DNA of 64,000 nucleotides, from the NCBI RefSeq assembly GCF_014898055.3, contig NW_023605194.1, positions 56,645,361 to 56,709,360 on the forward strand, read 5' to 3'. Source of the DNA: Talpa occidentalis. Taxonomy: Eukaryota > Chordata > Mammalia > Eulipotyphla > Talpidae. Below, in pieces: positions 24,208 to 34,610 of the stretch. The translations under genes and the position numbers were made by a program. Every line of letters starts with the position of its first letter. Within the stretch, counting starts at the first letter, position 1. The notes beneath the pieces were generated by a model. It saw only the letters and a program-made list of their open reading frames with translations, had not been told where the DNA came from and ran no database searches.

Positions 24208-25577
24208 CTAGATTCCTGCTATGAGTGAGACCATCCGGTATTTATCTTTTTCTTTTTGGCTTATTTCGCTGAGCATGATCCTTTCCAGTGCCATCCATGT
24301 TGCTGCAAATTGCATGTGTTTATCTTTTTTGAATGCTGAGTAATATTCCATGGTATATATGTACCACATCTTCTTGATCCAGTCATCTATTTTTGGGCAT
24401 TTGGGTTGTTTCCAAAGCTTAGCTATTGTAAACAGTGCTGCTATAAACATAGGAGTGCAGGTGCTCTTTGGAATTGATGTTTCTGTGTCCTTTGGGTAAA
24501 TACCTAGGAGTGGAATTGCTGGATCATATGGAAGCTCTATGTTTAGTACGTCCAGAAATCTCCACACAGCTCTCCATAGTGGTTGGACCAGTTTGCACTC
24601 CCACCAACAGTGCACAAGAGTTCCTTTTTCTCCACATCCTCGCCAACATTTGTTGTTGCTAGTTTTTTTTAATATGTGCCATTCTCACTGGTGTGAGATG
24701 GTATCTCATGGTAGTTTTGATTTGCATTGCCCTGATGACAAGTGATGTTGAACATTTTTTCATATGTCTGTTGGCCATTTGCATTTCCTCTTCAGAGAAG
24801 TTTCTTTTTAGCTCTTCTGCCCATTTTTTGACTGGATTATTTTCTTTGTTGTTGCTGAGTCTCATCAGCTCTTTGCAGATTTTTGTGATCAGTCCTTTAT
24901 CATTAGTGTTGGGTGCAAAAATGTTCTCCCAGTTGGTGGGGTTTCTCTTTGTTTTTGTTATTGTCTCTTTTGCTGTGCAGAAGCTCTTTAATTTGATGTA
25001 GTCCCAGCTGTTTATCTTTCTCTTCACTATCACTGCTTTGGGTGATGTGTCTGTAAAGATGTCTTTGATGTGCAAATCCCGTAGTGTTTCGCCTATATTT
25101 CCTTCTATGTATTTTATGGTTTCAGGTCTTATGTCTAGTTCTTTAATCCATTTTGAGTTGATTTTTGTGTATGGTGTGAGGTAGTGGTCCAGCTTCATTC
25201 TTTTGCATGTAGCGACCCAGTTTTCCCAGCACCATTTATTGAACAAACTTTCTTTGCTCCAATGCATAGTCTTTGCTCCTTTGTCAAAGATTAGTTGACC
25301 ATAAATCTGTGGGTTTATTTCTGGATTTTCTATTCGATTCCATTGGTCTGTATGTCTGTTCTTGTTCCAATACCATGCAGTTTTGATGATTATGGCTTTG
25401 TAGTATAGTTTGAAGTCTGGGAGTGTGATGCCTCCATTTCCTTCTTTTTTTTTCAGTAGAGCTTTGGCTATTCGGGGTTTTTGGTGATTCCATATGAATT
25501 TCATCAATAATTGTTCTATTTCTTTGAAGAATGCCATTGAGATTTTGATTGGAATAGCATTGAATCTGTATATTGCT
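24208..25577 (-). pseudogene. L1 ORF2 C-terminal fragment, frameshifted
   Basis: Encodes about 455 residues of the ORF2 C-terminus, from [13 protein letters not shown] near the inversion junction, through [19 protein letters not shown]-like and [18 protein letters not shown] blocks, to the [20 protein letters not shown] and KMWYIYTMEYYSAFK blocks and a stop at 24208. It corresponds to the region downstream of the reverse transcriptase core plus the cysteine-rich C-terminus (KCW, HCWWEC). One frameshift separates two otherwise open parts: the upstream part stops at 24659 because an A run has eight A where the related copy at 34816 has seven. The reverse transcriptase and most of the endonuclease are absent. 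Confidence 0.93.
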
Positions 25578-25579
25578 TC

Positions 25580-26174
25580 AGGAACCAGGCGCCCAGGCAC
25601 GGGAGCTGTGCAAAAGGCGCCATTCCCGCGCCACTGAACTGGGCTACAGCCCGCGTCCTGGAACTGAGGGCTTCGAACTGAGACCCGGGGCACGAAAATT
25701 CGGGGCGTGGGTTCTCCACGACGGTGGGGCACAAGGCAGACACAGCACCCCAAAGCTGTTGAGGTGTACCCTACCATTCCCGCTCTGTTCTCTGTCCCAC
25801 GGGGTGGGGGGAGGCGAAAAACAGCCCCCTAAGGACAATAGGAGAGATCTCTGGCGCCACCTAGCGACCAGGAAAAAAAATTCACTAACACCCTATAAAA
25901 CAGGACATTTCTTAAGACTGCTTGAAAAGGGCAGAAGGTTTCTGGCGGACCCAGTGGCCAGCCGGGAAGTTATTCCACGCCAGGCCCCTTCCGACCAGCA
26001 GTCTGAGCCCACAGAGGGAGCAGGCACCCACGTCCGGGGCAGACCGGGTGCGCAGAAGAGTGTGCCGGAAACCGGAGGCGCAGGGACTGCATCCCGCTTC
26101 GCCATTTGAGAACAGGGACATTTCTTCAGTAAAAACTGCCTAAAACCAGCAGAAAGCTCCCCCAGAAGACAGAG
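25580..26174 (+). promoter_or_regulatory. L1 5'UTR segment
   Basis: GC-rich segment (by far the richest in the window) between the inversion junction and ORF1. By analogy with other L1s it would hold the internal RNA polymerase II promoter. Several CpG-containing words survive (ggcgcc, cccgcgcc, cggggcg). The upstream limit is set by where the inverted copy ended, so the natural 5' end may be missing. Frames of up to 178 residues in it, on both strands, look like by-products of its high GC content. In its present inverted arrangement any activity would read rightward through ORF1 into flanking DNA. Confidence 0.75.
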
Positions 26175-27203
26175 ATGGCTCCTGGAAGAGCCAGAGGGGA
26201 GCGGAGAAGTTCACCCAAGATGTCAGTCAGTCCGAGCAACACAGTGTCCCAACGCATACGACAAATTAGAAAACAGACAGTAGGGAGTAGAAAAACCACA
26301 CACAACCTAAAAACTCCTCAGGAAAGAAGCACACCACAAAAAGAAAACCACTCCCCAGATTGCAACGACAGCAACTTGGAAGAACTTCTGAGCCTTCCAG
26401 AAAGAGAATTTAAAATTGCCATGATTAAAAAAGTGATAGATCAGAAGAAGGAAATTGAGTCCCTAAAGAGGGAAGTAAGAGAAATGCAGGAGATCAAAGA
26501 ATTAATGGAGGAACTAAAGAACTCTGGGAAAAGCAATGAAAGCAGAATAGATGAAATGGAAGAACGAATAAGTAATCTTGAAGACACAGAAATAAAAAGA
26601 ACCAAAACAGAAAAGGAAAGAGAAGTACGAAGGAAAAAGAATGAAGAAAGACTTCGGGAACTATCTGACTCCATGAGGAAAGGAAATATAAGAGTTATAG
26701 GAATTCCAGAAGGAGAGGAGAGAGATGTAGGAACAGAGAAAATATTCATGGATATAATTGAAGAGAACTTCCCAAATGAGAAGAAGGAGCTGAAAATTGA
26801 TATACAAGAAGCAAGAAGAACACCAAACTTCCACGACGAAAGGAAAAACACAGCAAGACACATAATAGTAAAGCTCCCAAGAATCCAGGACAAGGAAAAA
26901 ATAATGAAGCTGACAAGAGGGAAGAAACAGATAACATTCAAAGGAAAACCAATCAGGCTGACATCAGACTTCTCTGAAGAAACACTACGGGCAAGGAGAG
27001 AGTGGAGGGACATAGTCAACAGACTCCAAGAAAACAGATGCCAACCAAGAATACTCTATCCCGCAAAGCTCTCTTTCCTCCATGAAGAAAGAATATGGAC
27101 CTTCCCAGACAAAGAGAAACTCCGGAATTTCATTGCGACTAAACCCCCACTCCAAAAAATACTACAAGGAATCCTAAAGCCAGAACCTCAGAGGGACGAA
27201 TAA
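26175..27203 (+). CDS. L1 ORF1 protein, intact
   Basis: Complete 342-codon frame, ATG at 26175 and TAA ending at 27203, close to the usual ORF1p length (338 in human L1). ORF1p is an RNA-binding chaperone that trimerises and packages L1 RNA in the cytoplasm. Visible layout: basic N-terminus (MAPGRARGERRSS); heptad-rich coiled coil at about residues 75-160 (KKEIESLKREVREMQEIKEL, ESRIDEMEERISNLED); RNA-recognition motif at about 165-265 starting KGNIRVIGIPEGEE; C-terminal domain with ARREWRDIVNRLQ and PRILYPAKLSFLHE. No stop or frameshift. This start is chosen because it follows the 5'UTR and gives the full N-terminus. Translation from this truncated, inverted copy is unproven. Confidence 0.93.
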   Translation: MAPGRARGERRSSPKMSVSPSNTVSQRIRQIRKQTVGSRKTTHNLKTPQERSTPQKENHSPDCNDSNLEELLSLPEREFKIAMIKKVIDQKKEIESLKREVREMQEIKELMEELKNSGKSNESRIDEMEERISNLEDTEIKRTKTEKEREVRRKKNEERLRELSDSMRKGNIRVIGIPEGEERDVGTEKIFMDIIEENFPNEKKELKIDIQEARRTPNFHDERKNTARHIIVKLPRIQDKEKIMKLTRGKKQITFKGKPIRLTSDFSEETLRARREWRDIVNRLQENRCQPRILYPAKLSFLHEERIWTFPDKEKLRNFIATKPPLQKILQGILKPEPQRDE

Positions 27204-27278
27204 CAACGAAAGAAGACCAAAAAAAAAAAAAAGTTATTAAAAGAATAAATAAATAAAATCAAAGGAAAGACAAACATA

Positions 27279-27554
27279 ATGGCAAATACAGATGCTAACA
27301 TATCAATATTAACTCTAAATGTAAATGGACTAAACTCTTCAATAAAAAGACACAGAGTTGCAGCCTGGATTAAGAAACAAAACCCAACCTTTTGCTGTCT
27401 CCAGGAAACACATTTAGCTACAAAAGATAAAAATAGGCTCAAAGTCAAAGGATGGAAAACAATCCTACAAGCAAATGGGCCAAAAAAGAAAGCAGGAACA
27501 GCTATACTTATATCAGATAAAACAGACTTCAAACTCAAAAAAATAAAAAGAGAC
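27279..27554 (+). pseudogene. L1 ORF2 N-terminal fragment (endonuclease start)
   Basis: ATG at 27279, 75 bp after the ORF1 stop, the normal bicistronic spacing. The 92 L1-derived codons start MANTDANISILTLNVNGLNS and include the endonuclease residues Asn14 (LTLNVNG) and Glu43 (CLQETH). The frame then runs out of the element at 27554 into host DNA and stops after 122 codons in total. The rest of the endonuclease, including its catalytic Asp and His, is missing, so it cannot be active. Confidence 0.92.
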
Positions 27555-27569
27555 CCTACTCCAATCATT

Positions 27570-27880
27570 AACTCAGTTTTCTATTCTGTGATGATTTTCA
27601 GATGTAAAGCTGATCTATACCATGATTGCATGTACTTATTTCATTAATTCATATATTTCTCTTTTCACTTTTTTTAATCTCTCAGTCTGATCAACTTTTA
27701 TCTTAGGCAGTCTGCTTTTCTTGCTTATAAATATTATGCTGTTTTTTCAAATGAAATTGTAAATCAAATTTGTTTGAAACATTTTTCTATACTCTATTAC
27801 ACATATCATATGACATTTATTTACAAATATGTATGTATTTGTAACAGTACTTTTTGATTATCTTTTTCAGTATTTTTTTC
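27570..27880. other. Unique AT-rich DNA, no feature seen
   Basis: Nothing recognisable between the two L1 insertions. Confidence 0.5.
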
Positions 27881-28132
27881 AAGGTTAAGATTTATTTTTT
27901 TATTTTATATATTTTTACATCATTTTTCATTTTTGCACAATGTATGCATTTTCATCTTGTTTATAGTCCCCATACAGTTCCCACCCACCTTGTTTTGATC
28001 CTACTCCCTCTTCCCCCCCAGATCCTGGTAGTATGTCTCTGGTTTATAGTTGCTTGTTGATTTTGATTTTTACTTTATTATAATTAGTGTTTTTCCTGGT
28101 CCTTTAGTTAGGTTTTTTTCAATTCCTGCTAT

Positions 28133-28724
28133 TGTAACAGGGTGGTCCCCAGGAAAGGGGGAGGTTCCCTGGCCCACCCAAGGGAGGGTGGAGCTGAGCA
28201 GGGAGAGAAGTTGCAGGGGAGACTGAGGAAGGAAGGAAGCAGGATGCAGAGCCAGGAGGAGACCTGGAGGAGGCACATGGAGCCGAGAGACGCGTGAAGA
28301 AACTGCGCTTGCCTTTTGGTCATGTACTGGGTGACACAGATGTGGGTGAGACGCGTGGGGAGGTGACAATGGCAGCTTTTATCTTGATTTTGATTTTGCT
28401 CTTTTCCTTCCGGGCATGTCTGGTTGTTTCTGACCCTTTTCTGTGGGTCCCCACTGGAAGATGTTTTACACTTGTGGCAGGCTTTGGGGCCTTGCTCTGG
28501 GCCAATCCCATATGGATGGACTTTTACCCATGAGGGGACGGGTAACTTTGGGTGCTTCATTTAGAAACTAGATTTTTTGCCTTTCCTGTATTGTTTACTA
28601 GTTTTATTAAAGTTCCTTCCCATTAAAGTCTCATATGTTTTGTGTTGATGCGGTGGATGGCAGAACCTATTTAGAGCAGGCAGGTTTGCGGGATGTGGGA
28701 TGCATCTCTCCCTGCCCTTTAACA
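28133..28724 (+). mobile_element. Endogenous retrovirus LTR, left arm
   Basis: 592 bp LTR starting TGTAACAGGG and ending TTTAACA, i.e. TG...CA termini. Two ATTAAA polyadenylation-type signals (28606-28611, 28622-28627) place the R/U5 border downstream of them. The end is followed by the spacer gatt and a primer-binding site, which identifies this as a 5' LTR of a class II-like endogenous retrovirus. Its 79-codon frame is shared with the other arm and has no recognisable product. Its outer side abuts L1 sequence ...cctgctat. Confidence 0.9.
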
Positions 28725-28728
28725 GATT

Positions 28729-28742
28729 TGGCGCCCAACGTG
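28729..28742 (+). promoter_or_regulatory. Retroviral primer-binding site, Lys1,2-like
   Basis: TGGCGCCCAACGTG matches, as far as I recall, the first 14 bases of the primer-binding site complementary to tRNA-Lys1,2, used by betaretrovirus-like elements. Four bases (gatt) separate it from the LTR end. The following atttag departs from the usual sequence. Confidence 0.85.
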
Positions 28743-29142
28743 ATTTAGGACAGAGCCATCCGTGGTTAGTCAGCCGCATGGGGAAATTGGTCTTCCCTAT
28801 GACACTGGCTACTGGAAGTGTAAATGTGATTTTTGGTTTCTCTAGTGTGTTTGTTTCATATGTAGATTTGCTGTTTAGAAAAACTGGCTTGGGTTTTGTG
28901 AATATTCTGTGTGTCTGTGTGTAATTTGTTTGTAATGACTTCCTAAGACATTTGATTTTGTGGAAATTGTTCTGTGCAACAGTTTTACTCAAAAGATTAG
29001 GCAGTACTTTGGACCATGTGGCCAGATCAAAGATGGCATCTGAGGCCACTTGGCGGGCTCTTGTAAAATTCAGAGGTTCTTGTTGCTAGAACTTTGGACC
29101 TTTTATTTTTTTCTTTCTTTTTTTGATCTCTGCTGTTTCATC
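28743..29142 (+). mobile_element. Retroviral leader-like internal segment
   Basis: About 400 bp between the primer-binding site and the U5 end of the inverted LTR. It presumably derives from the 5' untranslated leader of the parent element. It ends in a pyrimidine-rich stretch (ttttatttttttctttcttt at 29101-29120) and tttgatctctgctgtttcat. No gag, pro, pol or env sequence could be recognised. A 162-residue minus-strand frame covering 28561-29049 overlaps the LTR and is probably incidental. Confidence 0.6.
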
Positions 29143-29734
29143 TGTTACAGGGCAGGGAGAGGTGCACCCCAGATCCCGCAAACCTGCCTGCTCTAAATAG
29201 GTTCTGCCATCCACCGCATCAACACAAAACATATGAGACTTTAATGGGAAGGAACTTTAATAAAACTAGTAAACAATACAGGAAAGGCAAAAAATCTAGT
29301 TTCTAAATGAAGCACCCAAAGTTACCCGTCCCCTCGTGGGTAAAAGTCCATCCATATGGGATTGGCCCAGAGCAAGGCCCCAAAGCCTGCCACAAGTGTA
29401 AAACATCTTCCAGTGGGGACCCACAGAAAAGGGTCAGAAACAACCAGACAAGCCCGGAAGGAAAAGAGCAAAATCAAAATCAAGATAAAAGCTGCCATTG
29501 TCACCTCCCCACGCGTCTCACCCACATCTGTGTCACCCAGTACATGACCAAAAGGCAAGCGCAGTTTCTTCATGCGTCTCTCGGCTCCATGTGCCTCCTC
29601 CAGGTCTCCTCCTGGCTCTGCATCCTGCTTCCTTCCTTCCTCAGTCTCCTCTGCAGCTTCTCTCCCTGCTCATCTCCACCCTCCTTTGGGTGGGCCAGGG
29701 AACCTCCCCTTTTCCTGGGGACCACCCTGTTATA
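29143..29734 (-). mobile_element. Endogenous retrovirus LTR, inverted right arm
   Basis: 592 bp, exactly the length of the left arm, in opposite orientation. Hand alignment of its reverse complement to 28133-28724 gives 13 substitutions and no gaps (about 97.8% identity). Its U3 end (...accaccctgttata, with ca changed to ta) faces the right-hand L1 flank, and its U5 end faces the internal segment. A normal provirus has two LTRs in the same direction. Confidence 0.93.
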
Positions 29735-29925
29735 ATATGAGTGAGATCATCTAATATTTTTCTTTTTCTTTATGGCTTATTTTGCTGAGCATGATCTCTT
29801 CCAGCTCCATCCATGTTGCTGTGAATTGCATGGGTTTATCTTTTTTGATTGCTAAGTAATATTCCATTGTGCATATGTGCCACATTTTCTTGAGCCAGTC
29901 ATCTATTTTTGGGCATTTGGTATGT

Positions 29926-31684
29926 TTGTTTTTAATCTTGTTTACATTGTCTCCGGAAAAAAGTGTTGTTTGTCTATTTAGATGTTTTCCTAAGAATAAT
30001 GTTGGTAATTTTTAAAATAGTTCTTAAACAGCCTGACTCTCACCTTTCCAGGTATTTACTTCAGTTGCTACATAGGGTTGTTCCTAGACTTCTAACCAGT
30101 GACTTAGTCTCCTACATAACAGAGAAACTCTGTTATGCTCAGGGGAAGTTCTGCTTTCTTGCTGGGTTTGGAATAGTCACATAATTTTAGACTTCTTGTA
30201 TTTTTTTCTTTCATCACTGGTAATTCAAAATAGAGGACATTTTAAATGATGTGTCTAAGTATGTCCCGTGATTTGTTCTTTCTGAAAGCCCTAGTCCTAC
30301 ATCAATCATGAAATGTTAGCAGGGTGCCTTTTCAGGAAAGTTTATATTTATTGTGAGTCGTTGCAGTGCTTCCTCAGTTGAGTAATTTGCCTTTGCACAA
30401 ATACTTTGCTTTCATTTAATGCCATCCTACTATATGAAATTTCATATGAGGTCTTTATAGTATCTGGGAAGTAGATGGTATTTTTTCCTCCCTCAGTTTC
30501 AGTTATGATCAGATAATCCTGTGGTGATTTTATTTGGTCTCTGAGAAGTTGCCTCTTCTGAATTTATACATGTACCTGATAATCAGTCACTTTATTTAAT
30601 TTAAATAAATTAAATATGGCATCATTTTTACTTGACCAAAGAAAATGACCAAATCCATAATTAATTTTTAAATCAAATCTTTTAATCCTTGAAAGAGATG
30701 TTTCTTTCTGGAAAGTCAAAATTAATTACCACAGTATAGAAAAGAAAATATAAACACTATTATTATAAATATGTAATGATTACTATTATGTACTAATTTT
30801 GAACTCAGTCTATTAGAGATTGAAAAGTGTTAGTGGATAATTTTCAAGTCTTCTTTTTAATCTTCTCTATGGGTGAGATACATTTCTACTTGATAATCAA
30901 AAAAACAAGGTACCTGATATCAACTTATACTCTAATGAAGGAATCTACTTTCTTATGGTGGTAAATGCTTTTGTAGGTGAAGTAAGATGGAGCAGTAAAT
31001 AGGAAGTAACTGGCAGGGTAGGGAATATTTTACATATGGTCCAAGAAGAACTATGAAAAAAAGTTATATTTGAATTGTTATTTTAATTATGGGAGAGAGT
31101 GACAGAGAGCAGCATTCAAAAAGCTAGTGTGGATGGGAGAAAAAGAGATATAGAGACAGAAATGTAATTCTGAATTAAAGGAATTAGAGACAGTCAGTGT
31201 ACTATTTGAATTTAGCACTAAGCCTTAAGAAGAAAGCAAATAGAAATAACAATAGTAAAGAAATCTTAGTAGTATATAAGGTAGACAAAGACTAATCTGG
31301 CACAAATTGATTTCTCTCATTTTTTTTCCATTCTTTATTTAAGAGCAGAGAATTTACACATTTGTGGAAGGTTCTGCTTTGGGTACGTACATGGTTTCTT
31401 GCAGATGAGATTTCAGTAATTCCTACTTCCAGCCTTCAAAAACAATGATTGTGTTCATTCCCAAAACTCCTACCTTGAAAAATATTATATTTCATCACCC
31501 CAAATGGATGGACAATCCACTCATTATTTTTGTCTTCCTCTCATAGGAGTTCCCTAATAGCCTATTTACTGGATTCATATCAAAAGAAGAAAATTCTGGC
31601 TCACAGTGTGCATTTTACCCATGTTTCACTTTTCACATTTTACCCATATTTCACAACCACTTGGTTACTATAAACAAATAATTC
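29926..31684. other. Unique AT-rich DNA
   Basis: No gene or named repeat. A 25 bp imperfect direct repeat (cattttacccatgtttcac / cattttacccatatttcac) lies at about 31610-31655. Confidence 0.5.
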
Positions 31685-31970
31685 CTTTTTTTGAAGATTT
31701 ATTTTTATTTATTTATGCATACAAGTCCTGTGGTACAGGCCAGAGAGGTGTGTGTGTGTGGGGGGGATTTAGAGGATTCACCAGAGACAGTGGGGAGAAC
31801 AAGTAGATCTACCAAAATACAGTGCCAAGGGAAGTAGCAGACAGGATGACAGGAGAGGTCTGCTGTGCCCTATGGGTCAGCTCCCTGGTGGGGGATGGAG
31901 CTTGTGCTGCAGTAGCTTCTGATGGCTTCATAGTGCTGAGACTTAGCCCCTTGCACCACCAGGGAGGCCC
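31685..31970 (-). mobile_element. VES-type SINE
   Basis: Antisense copy from gaagatttatttttattta to the reversed head gcaccaccagggaggccc. The flanks taaacaaataattc (left) and taaacaattc (right) look like a duplication with a 4-base length change. Confidence 0.83.
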
Positions 31971-34610
31971 TAAACAATTCTTGACTTGTCTAATATAATA
32001 CATTCCCTGATCCATTTGTATTTCAGTCATCAACTCTCAATCAAAACAATAAATTTAATTATACTTTTATGATGATTATGCACTTCATCAAAGATATTGT
32101 GACTCATTTATTAGAGCTATATCAAAATGCAGCTTTAATTAAACAGCAATAATTTTATTTGAAATTATGGATCGAATGCAAAACAAGACTATGAAAACAT
32201 ACATGTATATAGGTATATAGTTGTAGTCTTGTATAGCTGTCTTGAAAAAGTATATTTTTATATGATATGATGGGTTTATGTGTGTGTGAGTGATTATCAA
32301 TAGCTAGCACAGGCAACATAAAAAATCTGAGCGTAAATTCAGAGTAGATATTAGGTCATTTTATATCCAGACAAAAATACAATGGATGATTTTTGTGTTA
32401 TTGTGTAGTCACGTTATTAATATTTGATGGTTTTACTTAAAAATTAAGCAAATTAAATGATAAAGGTATCAAACTTCTGAAAAATCATACTTATTATCTC
32501 AAATAATCAATATGATAATATATTTGGTTCTAAGACGATAAATAACTATGACAAAATTCATAAGTGTAACATACTAGTTTAATGCTAAGTAGCTATTTGT
32601 TACTGAACTAAAATATTGTAACTGTTAAATAACTCCTTAGGTCAAACACTGGAATAAAGGAGAAATTGCTACAGGTCCTCCAGACATTTACATGCCTATA
32701 ACTTCAAAACCAGGTTGCCAAATATTCATTTGTAAAGGCATTTTTCTATGTTTTCCAAAGGCATTTGTGATTAATTTTTAAAGTTAATTAAGAGATGATT
32801 AACAACTGAGCTACTTAGGTAGAAGCAAAAAGATTAGATCTTGTATGCTATTTTTCTTCTTTCTACTTGAAAATCAGATAATTCTTTTTAAAAGACTTGA
32901 ATTTCACTTTCTAGTTGTATGGGGGAATATTTTTTTTTCCAGTTCTCTGAAGGTGAGACAAATATTACCAATTATTTTCCTTGGGGTGACAGGTAAATTT
33001 TCAATTTCTACATGTTTCAGACAATCAGATATTTGATATATAAGATACAGAAATATGTTAGGTGCATATTCATTTGTAAAAAAAAACTTGCTTTAACTTT
33101 AGATTATGTGCAGGCTAACATAGATAAACACAGATAATTAAGCACCCTACTTTCTCATATACAAAGTGAATTTATTATTCCACTTAAAATAACACAATAA
33201 TGTTTCATCTAAACTCATAACATTGCTTTTGCTGTTGTATCTTGTTTGTAATTTGCAGGTCTAATATATATATTATTTTAAAAGCAGATGGAAACTTAGA
33301 ATTAAATATTGACTAATAGATATTCTGAGAATTAAGATGCTTTTATGGCTGGGTCCAAGTAGATCAAGGTGTAATTTTAGTTCTCTGTGAAGTGTGATTG
33401 AAGAGAAAGAGACAGCCACAAATCTTCCATTGCTTGGTTTAAAATGATACAAAGATTGGGCCACAACCTCAGAGTTCAGATATTCTAATACCAGGTGGTT
33501 GGTTAAGTTTCTATCACGGAATAGAAGAATATATGCTGTGTAAGCAAGACTTTTGGCATTCCTGGAGGAAATTTTACATCTAAAGAGACCCACTCTGACA
33601 TTTAAGCAGTTTTTTTTATATTACATATAATGATGTAGAAACAATAAATAATTAGTAAGTGAATGAATATGATCATCTATTCATTCCATATCTTCACTAA
33701 TAGATACATGGATTTACAAATTGATCAAATGATTATAAAAATGTATTGGATATAAAGCACTAGTTACCAGCTGTGTTAGAGTATTTTCTTTTCTACTTTG
33801 GTTATACTGCCATACATGGCCATAGAGTATATTTAAAAAGTTTGTCAAGTTTTTCTGTTCACCAAAATTTAAATAATGCCTTTAACTGTTTATGTAATTA
33901 TTCATGTCTCATTTACTTTATAATTATATATTGTGCATATAATCTTTTGCAAAGATTCTATTTAAAAAAAAATCAATCTTGTTCCTGATTTTGCCCCAAG
34001 AAACTCACATAGTAGAAGAGAAAATTGAGCATGTACAGCCAACTTTTCAAGATGTGACACATGGCCTAGTCATATCATGAACATGGTGGGGGAAACACTG
34101 ATTTTTATTTGGGCTGCAAAGTAAGTCTTCACAGAGGGGTAATTATGAGGTGGGCCATAAGAATTGAAAAGATAGAGACAAAGTAGGATAATTAAGAAAA
34201 TAGACTAGTATAAAGAAAGATAAGAAAATGTATGTCCAGCAGCTTTCTTGGAGACTAGAGTGGTGGATGAACGAGGATCATGTAGCATAATGTAGAGAAT
34301 AAAATGCTAATCATTAGTGGGAAAACACTGTATGTACTTAATTCAGTTCTATTTCTTCCATATTTACTAAGCATGTTCTTTACTTTTCATTTTGAAATTA
34401 AGATCTTCCAAATTAAATGATATTCTTATAGATCATATATCTTGATCATTTTATTAATATTTCTTTTGTTAGCATTAACTAAGATAATTCATTAAAAGGT
34501 AATTTCTAATAGGTAGTATCTACACTCATGTAAGCATATATGAAGACATTTCTGTTATAAGAAAACATGCCACAAAGACTTTGTGACTAAAGGAAAGGTA
34601 CTGTATCCTA
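31971..34610. other. Unique AT-rich DNA, no feature seen
   Basis: 2.6 kb with no recognisable gene, RNA gene or repeat. The 106-residue minus frame at 33273-33593 has no domain I recognise. Confidence 0.45.

Larger units (their letters stand above)
24011..27569 (-). mobile_element. Young L1 insertion with 5' inversion
   Basis: One retrotransposition event bounded by perfect 15 bp duplications, cctactccaatcatt, at 24011-24025 and 27555-27569. The left block (24026 to about 25579) is antisense: poly-T, 3'UTR, then the ORF2 C-terminal part. The right block (about 25580-27554) is sense: GC-rich 5'UTR, ORF1, then the first 92 codons of ORF2. This is the structure expected from twin priming, in which the 5' part is copied from a second primer and joined inverted. 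About 725 central ORF2 residues are missing by my estimate, so the copy is not autonomous. Confidence 0.95.
27881..29925 (-). mobile_element. L1 3' end split by a retroviral unit
   Basis: Antisense L1 3'UTR (27881-28132, with ttttacatcatttttcattt and tttcaattcctgctat) resumes at 29735-29925 (gagtgagatcatctaatatt, ctgagcatgatctcttccag, agtaatattccattgtgcat). Comparison with the intact junction at 24210-24235 (attcctgctatgagtgagac) shows that the retroviral unit interrupts one continuous L1. Confidence 0.9.

Noticed and set aside
25573..26109. 178-residue plus-strand frame rich in Arg, Pro and Gly
   Set aside because: It lies in the GC-rich L1 5'UTR and begins at the inversion junction; high GC explains the lack of stops.
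26441..27019. 192-residue minus-strand frame
   Set aside because: It is the antisense shadow of L1 ORF1; its Ser/Leu/Phe-rich composition mirrors the lysine/glutamate-rich coding strand.
28129..28560. Frames of 140 residues or so found twice (28129-28560 minus and 29307-29735 plus)
   Set aside because: They are the same LTR sequence in the two inverted arms; LTR DNA, no gag or other recognisable retroviral product.
28743..29142. Possible remnant of a gag start in the retroviral internal segment
   Set aside because: Short frames only, none with matrix-like or zinc-knuckle features; treated as leader sequence.
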